From Branchiostoma floridae (taxonomy: Eukaryota; Chordata; Leptocardii; Amphioxiformes; Branchiostomatidae), in NCBI RefSeq assembly GCF_000003815.2, contig NC_049986.1, positions 20,685,254 through 20,735,610 on the forward strand: 50,357 nt of DNA. Reading direction: 5' to 3'. A model generated the notes under the pieces. The model ran no database searches, was not told the origin of the DNA, and was given only the letters and a program-made list of their open reading frames with translations. Of this stretch, positions 24,105-34,059 are shown one piece after another; position 1 is the first letter of the stretch; every line of letters begins with the position of its first letter. The position numbers and the translations under genes were made by a program.

Positions 24105-24369
24105 CGTCCTTCCTGCCCGAGTCGCTCCCAGTGTCCCTCCCCTCCGGATCCACCGAGCCATCCCCCAGCTTGTCTACGGCGCAGTAGCCTCCCTCCCCCG
24201 ACGGGTCCATCGCCGCTGCCCCGGCGTCCTCCAGGTCCAGCAGATGACTCACCGTGAAGCTCTTGCCGCCGTTCGGGGCAGAGTCCACCCCCTCCCCGCG
24301 AGACCCCAGCCCATCCTCCGGTACACGGGCCTTGTCCGCTAACGTCCTCGTAAAGTCGCTTGCGTTCAT
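24105..24369 (-). CDS. Prx: Prx homeobox gene, exon 1 (N-terminus)
   Basis: First coding exon: ATG at 24369, 88 codons plus one base, then GTGAGT at 24104. Residues 36-50 read KSFTVSHLLDLEDAG, which matches the conserved N-terminal motif of PRRX1/2 (FSVSHLLDLEE in vertebrates). The rest is Gly/Asp/Glu/Ser-rich and probably disordered. The leftover G joins the AC that opens exon 2 to give Asp, followed by [13 protein letters not shown], the same order seen in PRRX1 before the homeodomain. Phase agreement and motif order together make the join secure despite 22.7 kb between the exons. This ATG is chosen because it is the first in-frame Met and leaves a normal spacing to the motif. The exon is much more GC-rich than its surroundings. 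Confidence 0.94.
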
Positions 24370-24480
24370 CGTACAATAAAGTTTGCAAAGTTTGTTTTGT
24401 AAAGTTTAGAAGTAGTAGTGGAACAACAACGGCTCTTGGAGTAGCGAAGACTTCGGCTCGAGTTTATGCTGATAAACTGA
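24370..24480 (-). promoter_or_regulatory. Presumed Prx 5'UTR / proximal promoter
   Basis: Sequence immediately upstream of the Prx start codon. No clear TATA box or initiator could be assigned. The call rests on position only; an upstream non-coding exon is possible. Confidence 0.35.
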
Positions 24481-25255
24481 AGTCAGAAGCATGTGTGGAA
24501 CATAAGCCCTACCTTAATTAAGACCAGGCAACTTTTTGATAGGGGTGTTTACAAAAGAACCACGAATGAAAAACTTTTGTCCTGCCTTACTGTAGTCCTG
24601 CCTTATCTTTTGGGGTTTTAAAGAGTTACAAAACTTTGTATTCGGACAAAACTGTTTGAATACTGAACACAAGCGTAAATGTGATGAGAGAATGATGTTA
24701 ATTTTCTAGCCTCTAGAACTTGAGAAAATGGTACTGCCCTAAGTCCGTGTGGGCGTGTGGTTATCCCAGTGAAATCAAAGTCGCGCTGAACCCGATTTCC
24801 GACAACTCGCAAATTTCCCAGACCTCTCCCCGGTACCCAGAACTCCCAACGGGCGCAGTCAGGAACGCAGCGGAATGTAATTAAATGATCTCGGTGACAC
24901 CGCTCCCAAGTGTGTCATTCCGCAGATGAATCAAGAACACGCAAGCATCTTGATCTTGTAATTGGTTAAACGATTTCACTGTACTCCAAAGTGCACATAC
25001 ACAACAAAGATGACGTAGTCTATAGCCCTTCCTTAAGTGTTTCCTTGCTATAAATATGTTATGTTATCATCCTTAAAACGTAATGTAAAACGTAGAGGAT
25101 TTGGATGCGTCGCTTTGGATGCGACGGCGACACTTGGAAACGATGCACCGAAAGAAAATAAGATGAACATATTTTGGTGTCTATTATATTAAAGGACTTG
25201 ATACTGGCCTTTTCAACTACTGCATGCCCAACCTTAGACTAGAACTACAGAATAA
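24481..25255. other. Prx upstream region, no gene
   Basis: 24820-24980 is GC-richer and apparently unique, with GCGGAATGTAATTAAATGAT, CGGTGACACCGCTCCC and TTGTAATTGG. Such TAATTA-rich islands close to homeobox promoters are often cis-regulatory. No coding signal. Confidence 0.35.
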
Positions 25256-25257
25256 CC

Positions 25258-25455
25258 CATAGTTGAGAACTTGTAGTTTTTTTTTTACCTTTGCTGTTTA
25301 ACCATGCCACGATACAGTGCAATAACTAACAAGTTTTGAACAACTATGCCAGAACAACAAGATTAAGAAAAAGCTGAGCTATCAAAGAACCGAACGATTT
25401 TCGTCCCTTTAGGAGTACTGGTATATACTTCTCCATTCTAGTTGACATACACATA
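25258..25455. repeat. Second copy of the 22525-22715 repeat
   Basis: Same ordered blocks as at 22525 (AGTTGAGAACTTG, poly-T, GTTTAACCATGCCA, GAAAAAGCTGAGCT, TTTAGGAGTA). Confidence 0.7.
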
Positions 25456-25699
25456 CAGTTGTGTGAAGTTTGGGCATAGAAGAGGACAGAAAGTAAAAGT
25501 ACCTCCTCAACACAGCTGTAAGATCCTGTAACAGTTGTTATATTCTGGTGAAATACGAAATCGCTGGTACTTTCCCAAGACGTCGTCTTCTTCTCGGGTA
25601 ATTGAATAGTTTGCTTGTTTTTTTTTTTGGGGGGGGGGGGGCAAGAGGTGGCGGAATATACATGTATGTAGTATAGACATTAGACGAGTATCATTGTGT

Positions 25700-25776
25700 T
25701 AATTGACTTATTACTGTTGCCTTACAATTGTACCATGTACAAATGTCGCGCAATAAAGTTCATTCATTCATTCATT
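25700..25776 (+). mobile_element. LINE-like 3' tail
   Basis: ACAATTGTACCATGTACAAA then TGTCGCGCAATAAAGTTCAT and four ATTC units. Third copy of the tail also seen at 1501 and 11770. A T/G homopolymer tract lies at 25617-25641. Confidence 0.65.
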
Positions 25777-26097
25777 ATACAACATATCAATCTAACCATC
25801 TCATACATGTAAGGCAAAGGTGGCAATCAGAGAACAGTACATAATCAAATGTTCGCAGGGCGCGGTTGGGCAGCTTTCGGGAACGAAAAGTATTATATAG
25901 AAGACAACAAACTACACAAGACTTTAAGAGAAAAGTCGTGGGCATTATTTGTGTAAAAAAAATAATATCAGTATAGATAAAGGTGAACTGAACTGAACTG
26001 TGTATATATTTTTTAAGTATAAATTTCTATTATTCGTTTCAAAATGTGACGCTAGCCTTATGAAGGCTCTATCCCTGCAGACTGGTTTACCAGTGCC

Positions 26098-26390
26098 CGT
26101 GTCTCGTGTTGTGTCCTGTGGGACCCGACTGTAGTATTGGGCGGAGAGATTCCAGCTTAATTAGGTCTGTGCAGATCCATTTTCCTAACGCAGAGGAACC
26201 ACAGTCGTGTCGAAACTCCTTAGCTAGTGCCGTTGGGGACCGGGCACTTCACAAAAGAGAAGAATTTGGCAAACAGGGAAAAATAAGTTTCCATGGGATC
26301 TCAGTCAGTCTTTTGCAGTCCGTGTACCGTGTAGTGTCCTGTGGGACCGGACTGTAAGGTTGGGCGAAGGGTTTCCAGTTTAATTAGGTC
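26098..26390. repeat. Diverged direct duplication around TTAATTAGGTC
   Basis: A ~70-bp block with GTGTCCTGTGGGACC, GACTGTA, TTGGGCG, TTCCAG and TTAATTAGGTC occurs at 26098-26167 and 26321-26390. Overall divergence is moderate but TTAATTAGGTC is identical in both. Confidence 0.75.
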
Positions 26391-26596
26391 AGCTCTGTAT
26401 CCTGATGGATGGAGAAGGTGTTTCTGTCGGAGCCCGGCAGGATCAAATGGACCGGAGGGGGTGGTATGGCCGGGGAAAACTGATGCATTGTTTCTGAGCA
26501 GGCCCTTTCTGAGCAATTAATTCCTACTGGACTTGTATTTCTAACTTGGTCAAATTCCCCTATTACTATTTGCGGAGTCTGGTAGAGGCTAATATT

Positions 26597-27730
26597 GCTT
26601 TAGGTTTCTTGTCTTCAAGGCCAGGTAAACAAGAACCTGACTGCAACATAAACCGATACTCCATCAGACTCTTAGATTCTGCTAATGAGGTTAAACAACT
26701 GTATTATACCATTCCTGACACCCACATACAATGTACATGTACAGTAAATTCAGCATACTAGTACACCCCCAGCCCATGGGAGTCGATAGAACATAAACGA
26801 TAAACACACCAAGGCTATTAATCTATTCTTCTTCCTATTCTTCTCTAAGTTTTTTCTAAGAACGGTTAGCCTACTTGGCTGGCTCTACAACAGCATTGCA
26901 TTTCTATAATGGAAATTCACCTAGTTTCTTTTGCTCTAAGTTTCTTGTCTACAATTCTAGGCGACAAGAAACTGACTGCAACATAAACCGGTACTCCATG
27001 GCCACCTGAAAAAAAAGAGGCCAGACTCGTAGATCTGCTAATGAGGTTAAACAACTGTACAATACCATTCCTGACGCCCACATACAATGTACATGTACAG
27101 TAAATTCACAGAATCATGACTAGTACACCCCCAGCCCATGCATGCCCGTAGCCAGGGGGGGTTCGGGGGGTTCGGAAGAACCCCCCCACACGCTCAAAAG
27201 GTCCGCTTTTTCAGGCTCGAAGGTCCACTTTTTCATGTCAAACATTTTTTTTCAAAGGCATGGCTGATTTTCATTTTCCCCTGATAGACATTTTAGCCAA
27301 TCGTAGTGAGTCTATCAGCAAGATTTGCCCCAGAATGTGAAGGAAATGGCTTTTCAGAGGGTCCAGATTTCAAAATTTCCCCGGACCTCCATTGCGACGC
27401 CTCGCGCCTTTGGTGTCGGACATGGTGAAAATATGTCGAGGGCCTCAAAGACTTACGCAAAAGCCTTGTCCTTTAATAGAAATTCCATTAAACTTCGCAT
27501 GCGATTTTTGCCCGTCAAAATGCAGAAAATGGCGTTTCAGAGGGTCAAAATTTCAATTTTTCCGGGGGAGCATGCCCCCGGACCCCCCTAGGTAGCTCAC
27601 GCCTTCGGCGTGAGTCTCGCGCCTGCGGCGCTCGATGGTCCCACAATTACTAAAAAGAACCCCCCCAACCAAAATCCTGGCTACGGGGAGTCGATAGAAC
27701 ATATACGATAAACACACCAAGGCTATCAAA
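26597..27730. repeat. Segmental tandem duplication (333-bp step), second copy interrupted
   Basis: Copy 1 (about 26597-26821) and copy 2 (about 26930-27728 with a 546-bp insertion) share TTTCTTGTCT, CTGACTGCAACATAAACCG, CTGCTAATGAGGTTAAACAA, CACATACAATGTACATGTAC, GTACACCCCCAGCCCATG and GAGTCGATAGAACATA. Copy 1 preserves the empty site of the later insertion. Confidence 0.85.
27141..27686. mobile_element. MITE-like insertion with CCCGTAGCCAGG termini
   Basis: 546 bp inserted between CCCATG and GGAGTCG, as shown by the uninterrupted duplicate at 26770-26790. Termini are CCCGTAGCCAGG and CCTGGCTACGGG, with C/G-run blocks (GAACCCCCCC) just inside each end. Internally a ~200-bp step repeats AATGGCNTTTCAGAGGGTC. 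No TSD is evident and there is no coding capacity. The superfamily is unresolved. Confidence 0.8.
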
Positions 27731-27744
27731 ATAGTCGGCCGTGT

Positions 27745-27900
27745 TTACAGCAAGCACTCCGCTAATTAAGTCACGTCTGGTCCTGTCAGTGCCGTAACGT
27801 GGGTGCAGATATTAATGAGGGGTGGCGGCGAGACGAAATGTTTCTAAACAAAACTGATCTCTTCAGAACTACCGACGCCTGGGCTGCACAAGGTCATAAG
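27745..27900. other. Unique GC-rich intergenic patch
   Basis: Contains CCGCTAATTAAGTCACG and GATATTAATGAGGGGTGG. Candidate regulatory sequence only. Confidence 0.3.
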
Positions 27901-27912
27901 TAATAACAGTCT

Positions 27913-28170
27913 GGGCCAGACTCCTTAAGCTGGCTGTGCTCACTGAAGTTGTTACAAATGTTAGGTCAACCATTGTAAGACAAGCTTACGTAAGGAATCC
28001 ATGGCAAAATTTATACCTCCTATCATTATCAAGGAGGTTAGACATCTTCAGTGGGCCAGACTCCTTAAGCTGGCTGTGCTCACTGAAGATGTTTGGTCGT
28101 TCATTGTAAGATAAGACGTCCATGGCAAAACTAAAAACCCCTATCATTATCAAGGAGATTAGAAAATGCC
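27913..28170. repeat. Two-copy tandem repeat (140-bp step) with hairpins
   Basis: GGGCCAGACTCCTTAAGCTG then GCTGTGCTCACTGAAG is identical at 27913 and 28053. Both units end TATCATTATCAAGGAG. In copy 2, CATCTTCAGTG (28043) pairs with CACTGAAGATG, so each unit can fold as a hairpin. Confidence 0.88.
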
Positions 28171-28275
28171 CCCGCTTTTACCTTAAAATAAGGCATTTTA
28201 AAAGATCCCTTTACAATCTGACTCTCTCTGTGACTCTTTCTATATACTCAAATGATACATGATGAGGCTTCTCTT

Positions 28276-28278
<3 letters not shown>

Positions 28279-28315
<37 letters not shown>

Positions 28316-28440
28316 TCTCTAGATCTCCCTATTTCTATATATATACACGTATGTTTCCATGTATGTGTAATGTATGCATGTGTGTTTATATGTGTGTGTG
28401 TGACTGTGTGTGCGTATGTGTGTACGCGAGAGAGAGGGAG
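28279..28440. repeat. TA and TG microsatellites
   Basis: (TA)n at about 28279-28311, then mixed TATG/TGTG to 28420 and GAGA to 28440. Confidence 0.9.
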
Positions 28441-28449
28441 AGATCTTTA

Positions 28450-29020
28450 GAACCAGGCCAGGCCAGAACCGTTGCTCATCAATCAGATCCGCCAGGTAGC
28501 GCTTCTCCACAACAGGCATTGACACGAGTGCCAAACTTTGCACGTTTGTCCCTCAGGCCAGCCACATCACAGGAACATAAGATGCCGAGGACATACTCTG
28601 ATGAAAGCAGGTTCCATTAATGTCCATACCTAGGTAGATATTCAACATTCTACTTTGCTGTCTCTTGATGTGCAGTTATAACAGAATCTTTTTCAAGGAG
28701 TAAAATAAAATAAAAGTACAGATATTCAACACACTGCGTTGTAATAATTATTAGAGCGCAGATATTCAACACACTGTTCATGGAACACACTGTTGCAATA
28801 AAACATCAATATCGCTAAAATTCAGCATACTCAACACACGAGTGGTTGAACTCAAATTTCGTGAATTGTCATGAAATATCGAGTAACCTGCTTTAGGTTT
28901 TCTAAGGTTCTCACCATTTTCGCTAGGTGGCGTTTCTCTACAATAAACATCACCATGCGTCCCACTGCCCACATCTGTCCTTCGGACCAGCAGACTAATC
29001 TAAGGGACAGAAGAAGATAG
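28450..29020 (-). other. Duplicated exon-like segments of unknown identity
   Basis: Two minus-strand segments encode similar peptides: PVVEKRYLADLIDE (about 28480-28520) and FIVEKRHLAKM (about 28918-28950). Similarity continues upstream at the DNA level. The right-hand segment has a pyrimidine-rich acceptor (TTCTTCTGTCCCTTAG, ending about 29000) and a GTGAGA donor after AAAATG, so about 28916-28998 could be an exon. The left-hand one has no good donor. I cannot name the family; decayed repeats are the alternative. Confidence 0.3.
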
Positions 29021-29309
29021 ATTTTGACCAGATCGAAGCAGGTTGGATTAATTTTCGTCAGTACAGATTGATTCAAGACGCGTGATTTGATGAGTCGCAG
29101 TGAGAATTTCCGCACTCACACAGACAATTTTCAACCACGTTTGTCCTTGGTAAAGTAGAAGGTGATAAAAAACACAATGTTGTATAAGAATTAAGATCAT
29201 CAATTTTAGTAAATAACGAATGGTCTTGCATCACAGTGCTTATAGAAGACCTCATTCCGGCGCGTACTTGTGCTACTGTTCCATGCAACGTTCGAGCCAT
29301 TGCCAGCCA

Positions 29310-29440
29310 AAATTTCACGTCTATTGCTTGTAAAACTGAAAACTATTCACTTGTGGAATAACGTGTCTGCAAATGTCCCAGCCCCCCTCACGATCGACAT
29401 TTTTAAAAAGAAGCTGGACTCACTATTTAACAAATCTACA
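29310..29440 (+). pseudogene. Non-LTR retrotransposon ORF2 C-terminal remnant
   Basis: Reads LWNNVSANVPAPLTIDIFKK then KLDSLF, which resembles the region just after the reverse transcriptase core in CR1/L2-type LINEs (LWNxLP..V..A.S...FK..LD). No upstream RT motifs are present and the frame ends soon after. An old, heavily truncated copy on the plus strand. Confidence 0.55.
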
Positions 29441-29649
29441 AAAAAACTTCCATTTCTGTCGTGGCCCAACTTCGGACGTTCCGCAATTCATCTTACAGGG
29501 TTCTGTCTAATTTCAGTCAGTTAAGCAACCATCTAAATTCTATTTCAACACCATACGTACAGATAAGTTACCATCGCCAAGAAAGTTACATTTTTGGTAG
29601 CGTTTGTATGTATGTGTGTTTATTTGTGTGCAGAAGACCAGCATAGCTC

Positions 29650-30600
29650 AAGATGGATAGTATTGATACATTGTACTTGGTACGTGGGTAGATCTTAGAA
29701 ACGATTAGATTTTGGGCTCCCTAGCGGCTTGTTCATGTATCGCAGTGTAATGAACAGACTGAATAAAAGTGATCTTGATCCAGCTTTAGCTCACTGAAGT
29801 GCTAATCTTCCACTGGTCGTGACAGAGAGGACAGATACCATGTACAGTACTTACAGGTTCATTGTACCAGGGAAATTCCCCTAGCTCTCGACATAATAAC
29901 GGCATGTTTACTTTTCAATCGGGTAAAATAGAAAGTACAAAAAAGTATAACATTGCTTTTATACAAACGCTGAATTGAAATGAAGAAAACAAAACGTTTA
30001 GATATAGAAATGTGAAACCTAACATTACAGAAATACCAAACATTCCATCCGAAAATTAAACATTTTTGTGGCAAAAGAGACCAAACGGTAGGACCTGTGG
30101 TATCTAATATTGCACATTTCTGCTATTTGGGTCAGAATCATTGACATGTCCAGACGATGGTACAATTTTATTTGCTATGTTGTTATTCGACATGTGTAAA
30201 ATGGGCCATGAAAAAAATGTTGTGCTTCCTGTTTCCCGACTTTCCATAGAAAAACATACCGCCCTTTTTTGAAGGGCAGTAGAGTAACGTACTTCTTCCT
30301 ATTCAAGTCAAAGACAGTTTACCCTATCTAAGGATGGATGAACGTATCCGCAGATTTGCAATCACAATTAGCATAGAATCCAAATTTGACATTGAAAATA
30401 TAAGTGTCCTCATGCATTTCAGTTTTACTTTGTGGAGTTTTGTCCATTCTTTTTATTATGACGTCAAAGTTGGCGCAGGCACTTTTACCCCCCGTTAGGG
30501 TTAAGTCTTTTTTGTAAGGGGGGGGGGGGTAAATTTCTTGAAAAATCTATAACATTAGCTAACATAATGTCTATTTCATCCCCCACCCTCGGTCACATAC
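29650..30600. other. Intergenic, nothing recognised
   Basis: AT-rich; a GACTGAATAAAAGTG motif near 29758 could be a retroelement tail. A G-run lies at 30519-30530. No gene. Confidence 0.45.
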
Positions 30601-30670
30601 CATCCCCGGGTTCGTGACTTAAGGTGATGTGCCAAAATCCACTTCCTGCCATCCTGCCTACGACACCGGG

Positions 30671-30999
30671 GCCGCGTAGCACAGTGGTAGTGTATTCGGC
30701 CCGTGACCGAGAGGTCGCCGGTTCGAATCCACCTGCCGTGTTGTCGGTCTTGTGCCCTTGGGAAAGGCACTTTACACGACTTTCCTCACTTTACTCAAGT
30801 GAAAAATGAGTCGTCCCTCGGATAGGACGTTAAATGGAGGTCCCGTGTATGGGGAGAGCCATACCCCATGCACGTTAAAGAACCCCCACACGTGCGATGG
30901 TGCGGTGTGAGTGGATCAAAAACTTACAGTCCTGTGTACGTCTTACGTACCGTGCTTGCAGTCCTCAGCCTAATGAGGTTAAGCACGTATAGAGAAGAA
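30671..30999 (+). mobile_element. tRNA-derived SINE with intact TSD
   Basis: 329 bp flanked by perfect 9-bp direct repeats GACACCGGG (30662-30670 and 31000-31008). The head GCCGCGTAGCACAGTGGTAG holds an A-box and GGTTCGAATCC (30720-30730) is a B-box, so it starts as a tRNA-like RNA polymerase III promoter. The body includes CTTGTGCCCTTGGGAAAGGC, GACTTTCCTCACTTTACTC, GGATAGGACGTTAAATGG and GCACGTTAAAGAACCC. The tail is AGAGAAGAA. Related truncated copies lie at 19195, 20025 and 43430. The clean TSD marks a recent insertion. It may belong to the deuterostome SINE group; I cannot confirm that without comparison. Confidence 0.88.
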
Positions 31000-31009
31000 G
31001 ACACCGGGA

Positions 31010-31310
31010 TGTAGGCTAGCTTAACCCTCGCATCCTACCAGTCTCCGGGTACAACTCAGTCCGTAAAACAAACTTGAACGACAGCCAGTGGGAATAAACC
31101 TGAAAACAAACTAAGACAAACAAACATACAAGCAAACAGACCGAATACAATGCCTAACCGGGGATAAAATAGATCTAAAGTGCATTTATTTCCAAAGAGA
31201 ATAGCAGCGTTAGGGGTTCAAACCAATAACTTTGAGATGTCAATAACCTCAACCAAGGACGTTAATTAGCGACCTTGCCCACAGTAGGCACTTTGCCAAC
31301 GGACTCCCAC
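31010..31310. other. Intergenic, nothing recognised
   Basis: No coding or repeat structure seen. Confidence 0.4.
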
Positions 31311-31312
31311 CT

Positions 31313-31473
31313 TACTTGCGTCAAAATTGCGTCACTGCGGGGTTCACTCACTGCGTCACTGTTTTGTTGGCTTAGAAGACGAACGACAAAATACACAAAA
31401 AACATTCGTTCTTTATCTCTGAAATTTGTTGAGAATCTTTAGAACGACGCAGTGATGCAAGCGTGACGCAAGT
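31313..31473. mobile_element. MITE-like element with imperfect terminal repeats
   Basis: ACTTGCGTCAAAATTGCGTC then ACTGC on the left pairs with GCAGTGATGCAAGCGTGACG then CAAGT on the right. The interior is about 100 bp. Ends and TSD are not clear. Confidence 0.6.
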
Positions 31474-31788
31474 GCAGTGAGAGTGCACCTTAATACCAAC
31501 AAGTGACCTAGAAAATAAATCCAATCTCACAGTTTGAGGGACAGTGCACGCAGATAACACCTAGTGCCACAGACTAATCTACAAGGAAACGGGGGCAACC
31601 GGAAGAAGGGGCATGGATGGAAAAAAGAAACTAGCCTTGTAATAGGTCTTGCGTAGTATGTAGCAATGAATCATACTACAATACATATTACAAAGCTACT
31701 TTCTTTTGGTAGACATTGCGATCCGCCAGCATCGGTAATTCCGGTAAATCGGGATCAGAGTCCTTGTATCGTCCTTCGGCCTGAGAGA

Positions 31789-31904
31789 TAGCCTGGTATC
31801 CAGCCGTATCATAGCTCCCGAGTATCTTCTGTCCTCTCCATAAATACTTTTCCATAGAGGGCAGATGAGACCCGGGAGCTATAATAAGGCTGGATACCAG
31901 ACTA
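31789..31904. mobile_element. 116-bp MITE with 9-bp TSD
   Basis: Termini TAGCCTGGTATCCAGCC and GGCTGGATACCAGACTA; arms extend to AGCTCCCG / CGGGAGCT. Perfect direct repeats CCTGAGAGA flank it (31780-31788 and 31905-31913). A 9-bp TSD fits Mutator-like transposases. One arm recurs at 23187. Confidence 0.88.
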
Positions 31905-31914
31905 CCTGAGAGAT

Positions 31915-33070
31915 ACTAGTACATCTTGCGATGTCCCAGATTTCATTTGAATTATGACATGAAGCATAGCGGGGACGGATGATCTATTTTACGTCCGGAG
32001 TTTTCCTTTTCTCCGATAATTACAACATTTATATAGTTATCTACAATGTATTCTTTTCTATATTCGCGATGCAGATGTCATCACGGGTCAATGTAGATAG
32101 ACTTGGTTGAAGAAATTGCTTGTATAGAGTACGTCAGACATGTACTATATAATCTTTGTTGTGGAAATTTTAATGTCTAAGTAATATTTCATATATCATT
32201 TCATATATTATATATATGAAATATCTGAAACATATAGAGACAACAAGCTTTTACATTGTATCCTTATTGCCAAATATGTAATTTACACCTGTTTTTTGAA
32301 AGATTTGAAACCAAACTTGAAATACTTTAAAGCTAAAATTGCCAATATGCCAATGATAGATATCCCTTAGATACACCTGTTAAGTCAATCACAGACCAAT
32401 GATCAACGCTTGTTATCCCTCTCTCTCTCTCTCACCCAGTCCTGTTATACCTCATGTTAATGTTTTTTTTATTGTGCTCCAATGATGTATATGTATGTGC
32501 TGTGTATTATGCTGAAATATTGAATAAAGTTTGAAAAAAAAAAACATATTATTTCATGTTCACAATACATATACTGTATCATCATTTACATGTAGGTGTC
32601 AAGCTGAACTTAAATTTGCTTGAGGAAATTATTATATAGACAACTACAGACATGTACTATATAATGTATTATACATGTTACATGTAGCTATATTGTCTAA
32701 AAATGAGCCATGTGGGACAACACATTGTATTAGAGTCTTAGATAGGAAATACTGCCAGATTTCTAAGCCGTTTCATTTCCTTCCCAGCTTTCATGTCTAG
32801 ATACCTCTACTCTTGTGTAAGAGGTTATGTCATTGGATTGTGGCACGTTGGCGGCCTTGCTGGGTTCTAAATTAGATTTGTGTTACATATGACTTCACAA
32901 TAGAAACACACACACTCACTCACGAACGACATTTTTTACGTTTACATTACAAAACTAGAGTTCCACGAACACATACCTTTGCCAAATAAACTAGGTTTGT
33001 TATGTAGAATGGTGTCTGTAGACAAATGCGTTACTCATTTCATTTTGTTTTATAATTATATGCTTGGAGT
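31915..33070. other. Intergenic, mostly AT-rich, no gene
   Basis: Contains a possible polyadenylated 3' end (TATTGAATAAAGTTTG then A11, 32516-32543) and a TC microsatellite (32420-32434). Two segments around ACATGTACTATATAAT (32138 and 32650) are related. No open gene. Confidence 0.4.
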
Positions 33071-33079
33071 TGGTTTGTA

Positions 33080-34050
33080 AAATTTCGGCATTAATTGTGC
33101 AAATTTGGTCCCAATTTACAAGTAATCAATATCAAATTGTATCAAGCATTGCTTAAGCTATCAGCATACCAAGCTATCAGCATACCAAGAATCAATTTTT
33201 TGACTTATTCTCTTTCAAAGTCTTTAAATATACCCCTTATACTCTCTTTCCTCTTTCTCAGTTACATGTGTGACAACGTTGAAACTACTATAATGGAATG
33301 CAGTGCATTTATGAAATTTTCATAATCAATTATGCAAATTAACTGTTAATTTGCATAATAAGTATCAAATTGTGTAAGTCTTCACTTAGGCTATCTACAT
33401 GCCAAAAATCGTCACGATCCGTCAACACGTTCATATTTTCTCATTAATTATGCAAATGAGGTCGTCATTTGCATGATTAATATGTATTGCCATTTCTCTC
33501 CTCTCAGCTACATATGTGACAAGTTTCAAAGTCCTATCATGGAATGTAGTGGGTTTATAAACTTTCCTAATTAATTATGCAAATTAGCTGTTGATTTACA
33601 TAATTAGTATTCAATTATGTAAGTCAACACTCATTCTATCTACATACCAAGAATCATGAAGATCCGTCAACACGTTGCAGAGTTATTCTCGTCCAAAGTT
33701 TGAAAGGAAACAGGCGCCTGCAGTACCAAAAAAAGCCGCTAGGGGGCCCAAACTCACAGCACATACTCTCTGCCCCGTGGGCTATCTACCACCCATAAAT
33801 CATGACCACAGCATGTCCAGAACACGAGATATAAAAAAATTGAGTTTCCGCTGCAGTACCTTAGCAAGCCGCTAGGGGGCCCATTATCGAACTTGACCTT
33901 CATTTTCCCGACCCCTACCCACCTACCAAATATTATCGGGATTCATCCAAGACTTCTTGAGTTATGCTGTTAACACACACACAGACACACAGACACACAC
34001 ACAGACTCACAAGCCCAAAACATAACCTTAGCCATTCTGGCAAAGGTAAA
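33080..34050. repeat. Octamer-rich dispersed repeat, about three internal units
   Basis: Units of about 250-280 bp each carry TTAATTATGCAAAT or its complement, TATCAAATTGTGTAAGTC, GCTATCTACATACCAA and GATCCGTCAACACGTT. After these come two copies of CTGCAGTACC..AGCCGCTAGGGGGCCCA (33718 and 33851) and a CACACAGACACACAGAC tail. This looks like one long dispersed element with tandem subrepeats; class unknown. Confidence 0.65.
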
Positions 34051-34059
34051 TATTAGACA

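Noticed and set aside
30671-30745. tRNA gene
   Set aside because: A- and B-boxes are present, but the acceptor and other stems are degenerate and the segment is the head of a 329-bp SINE with its own TSD.
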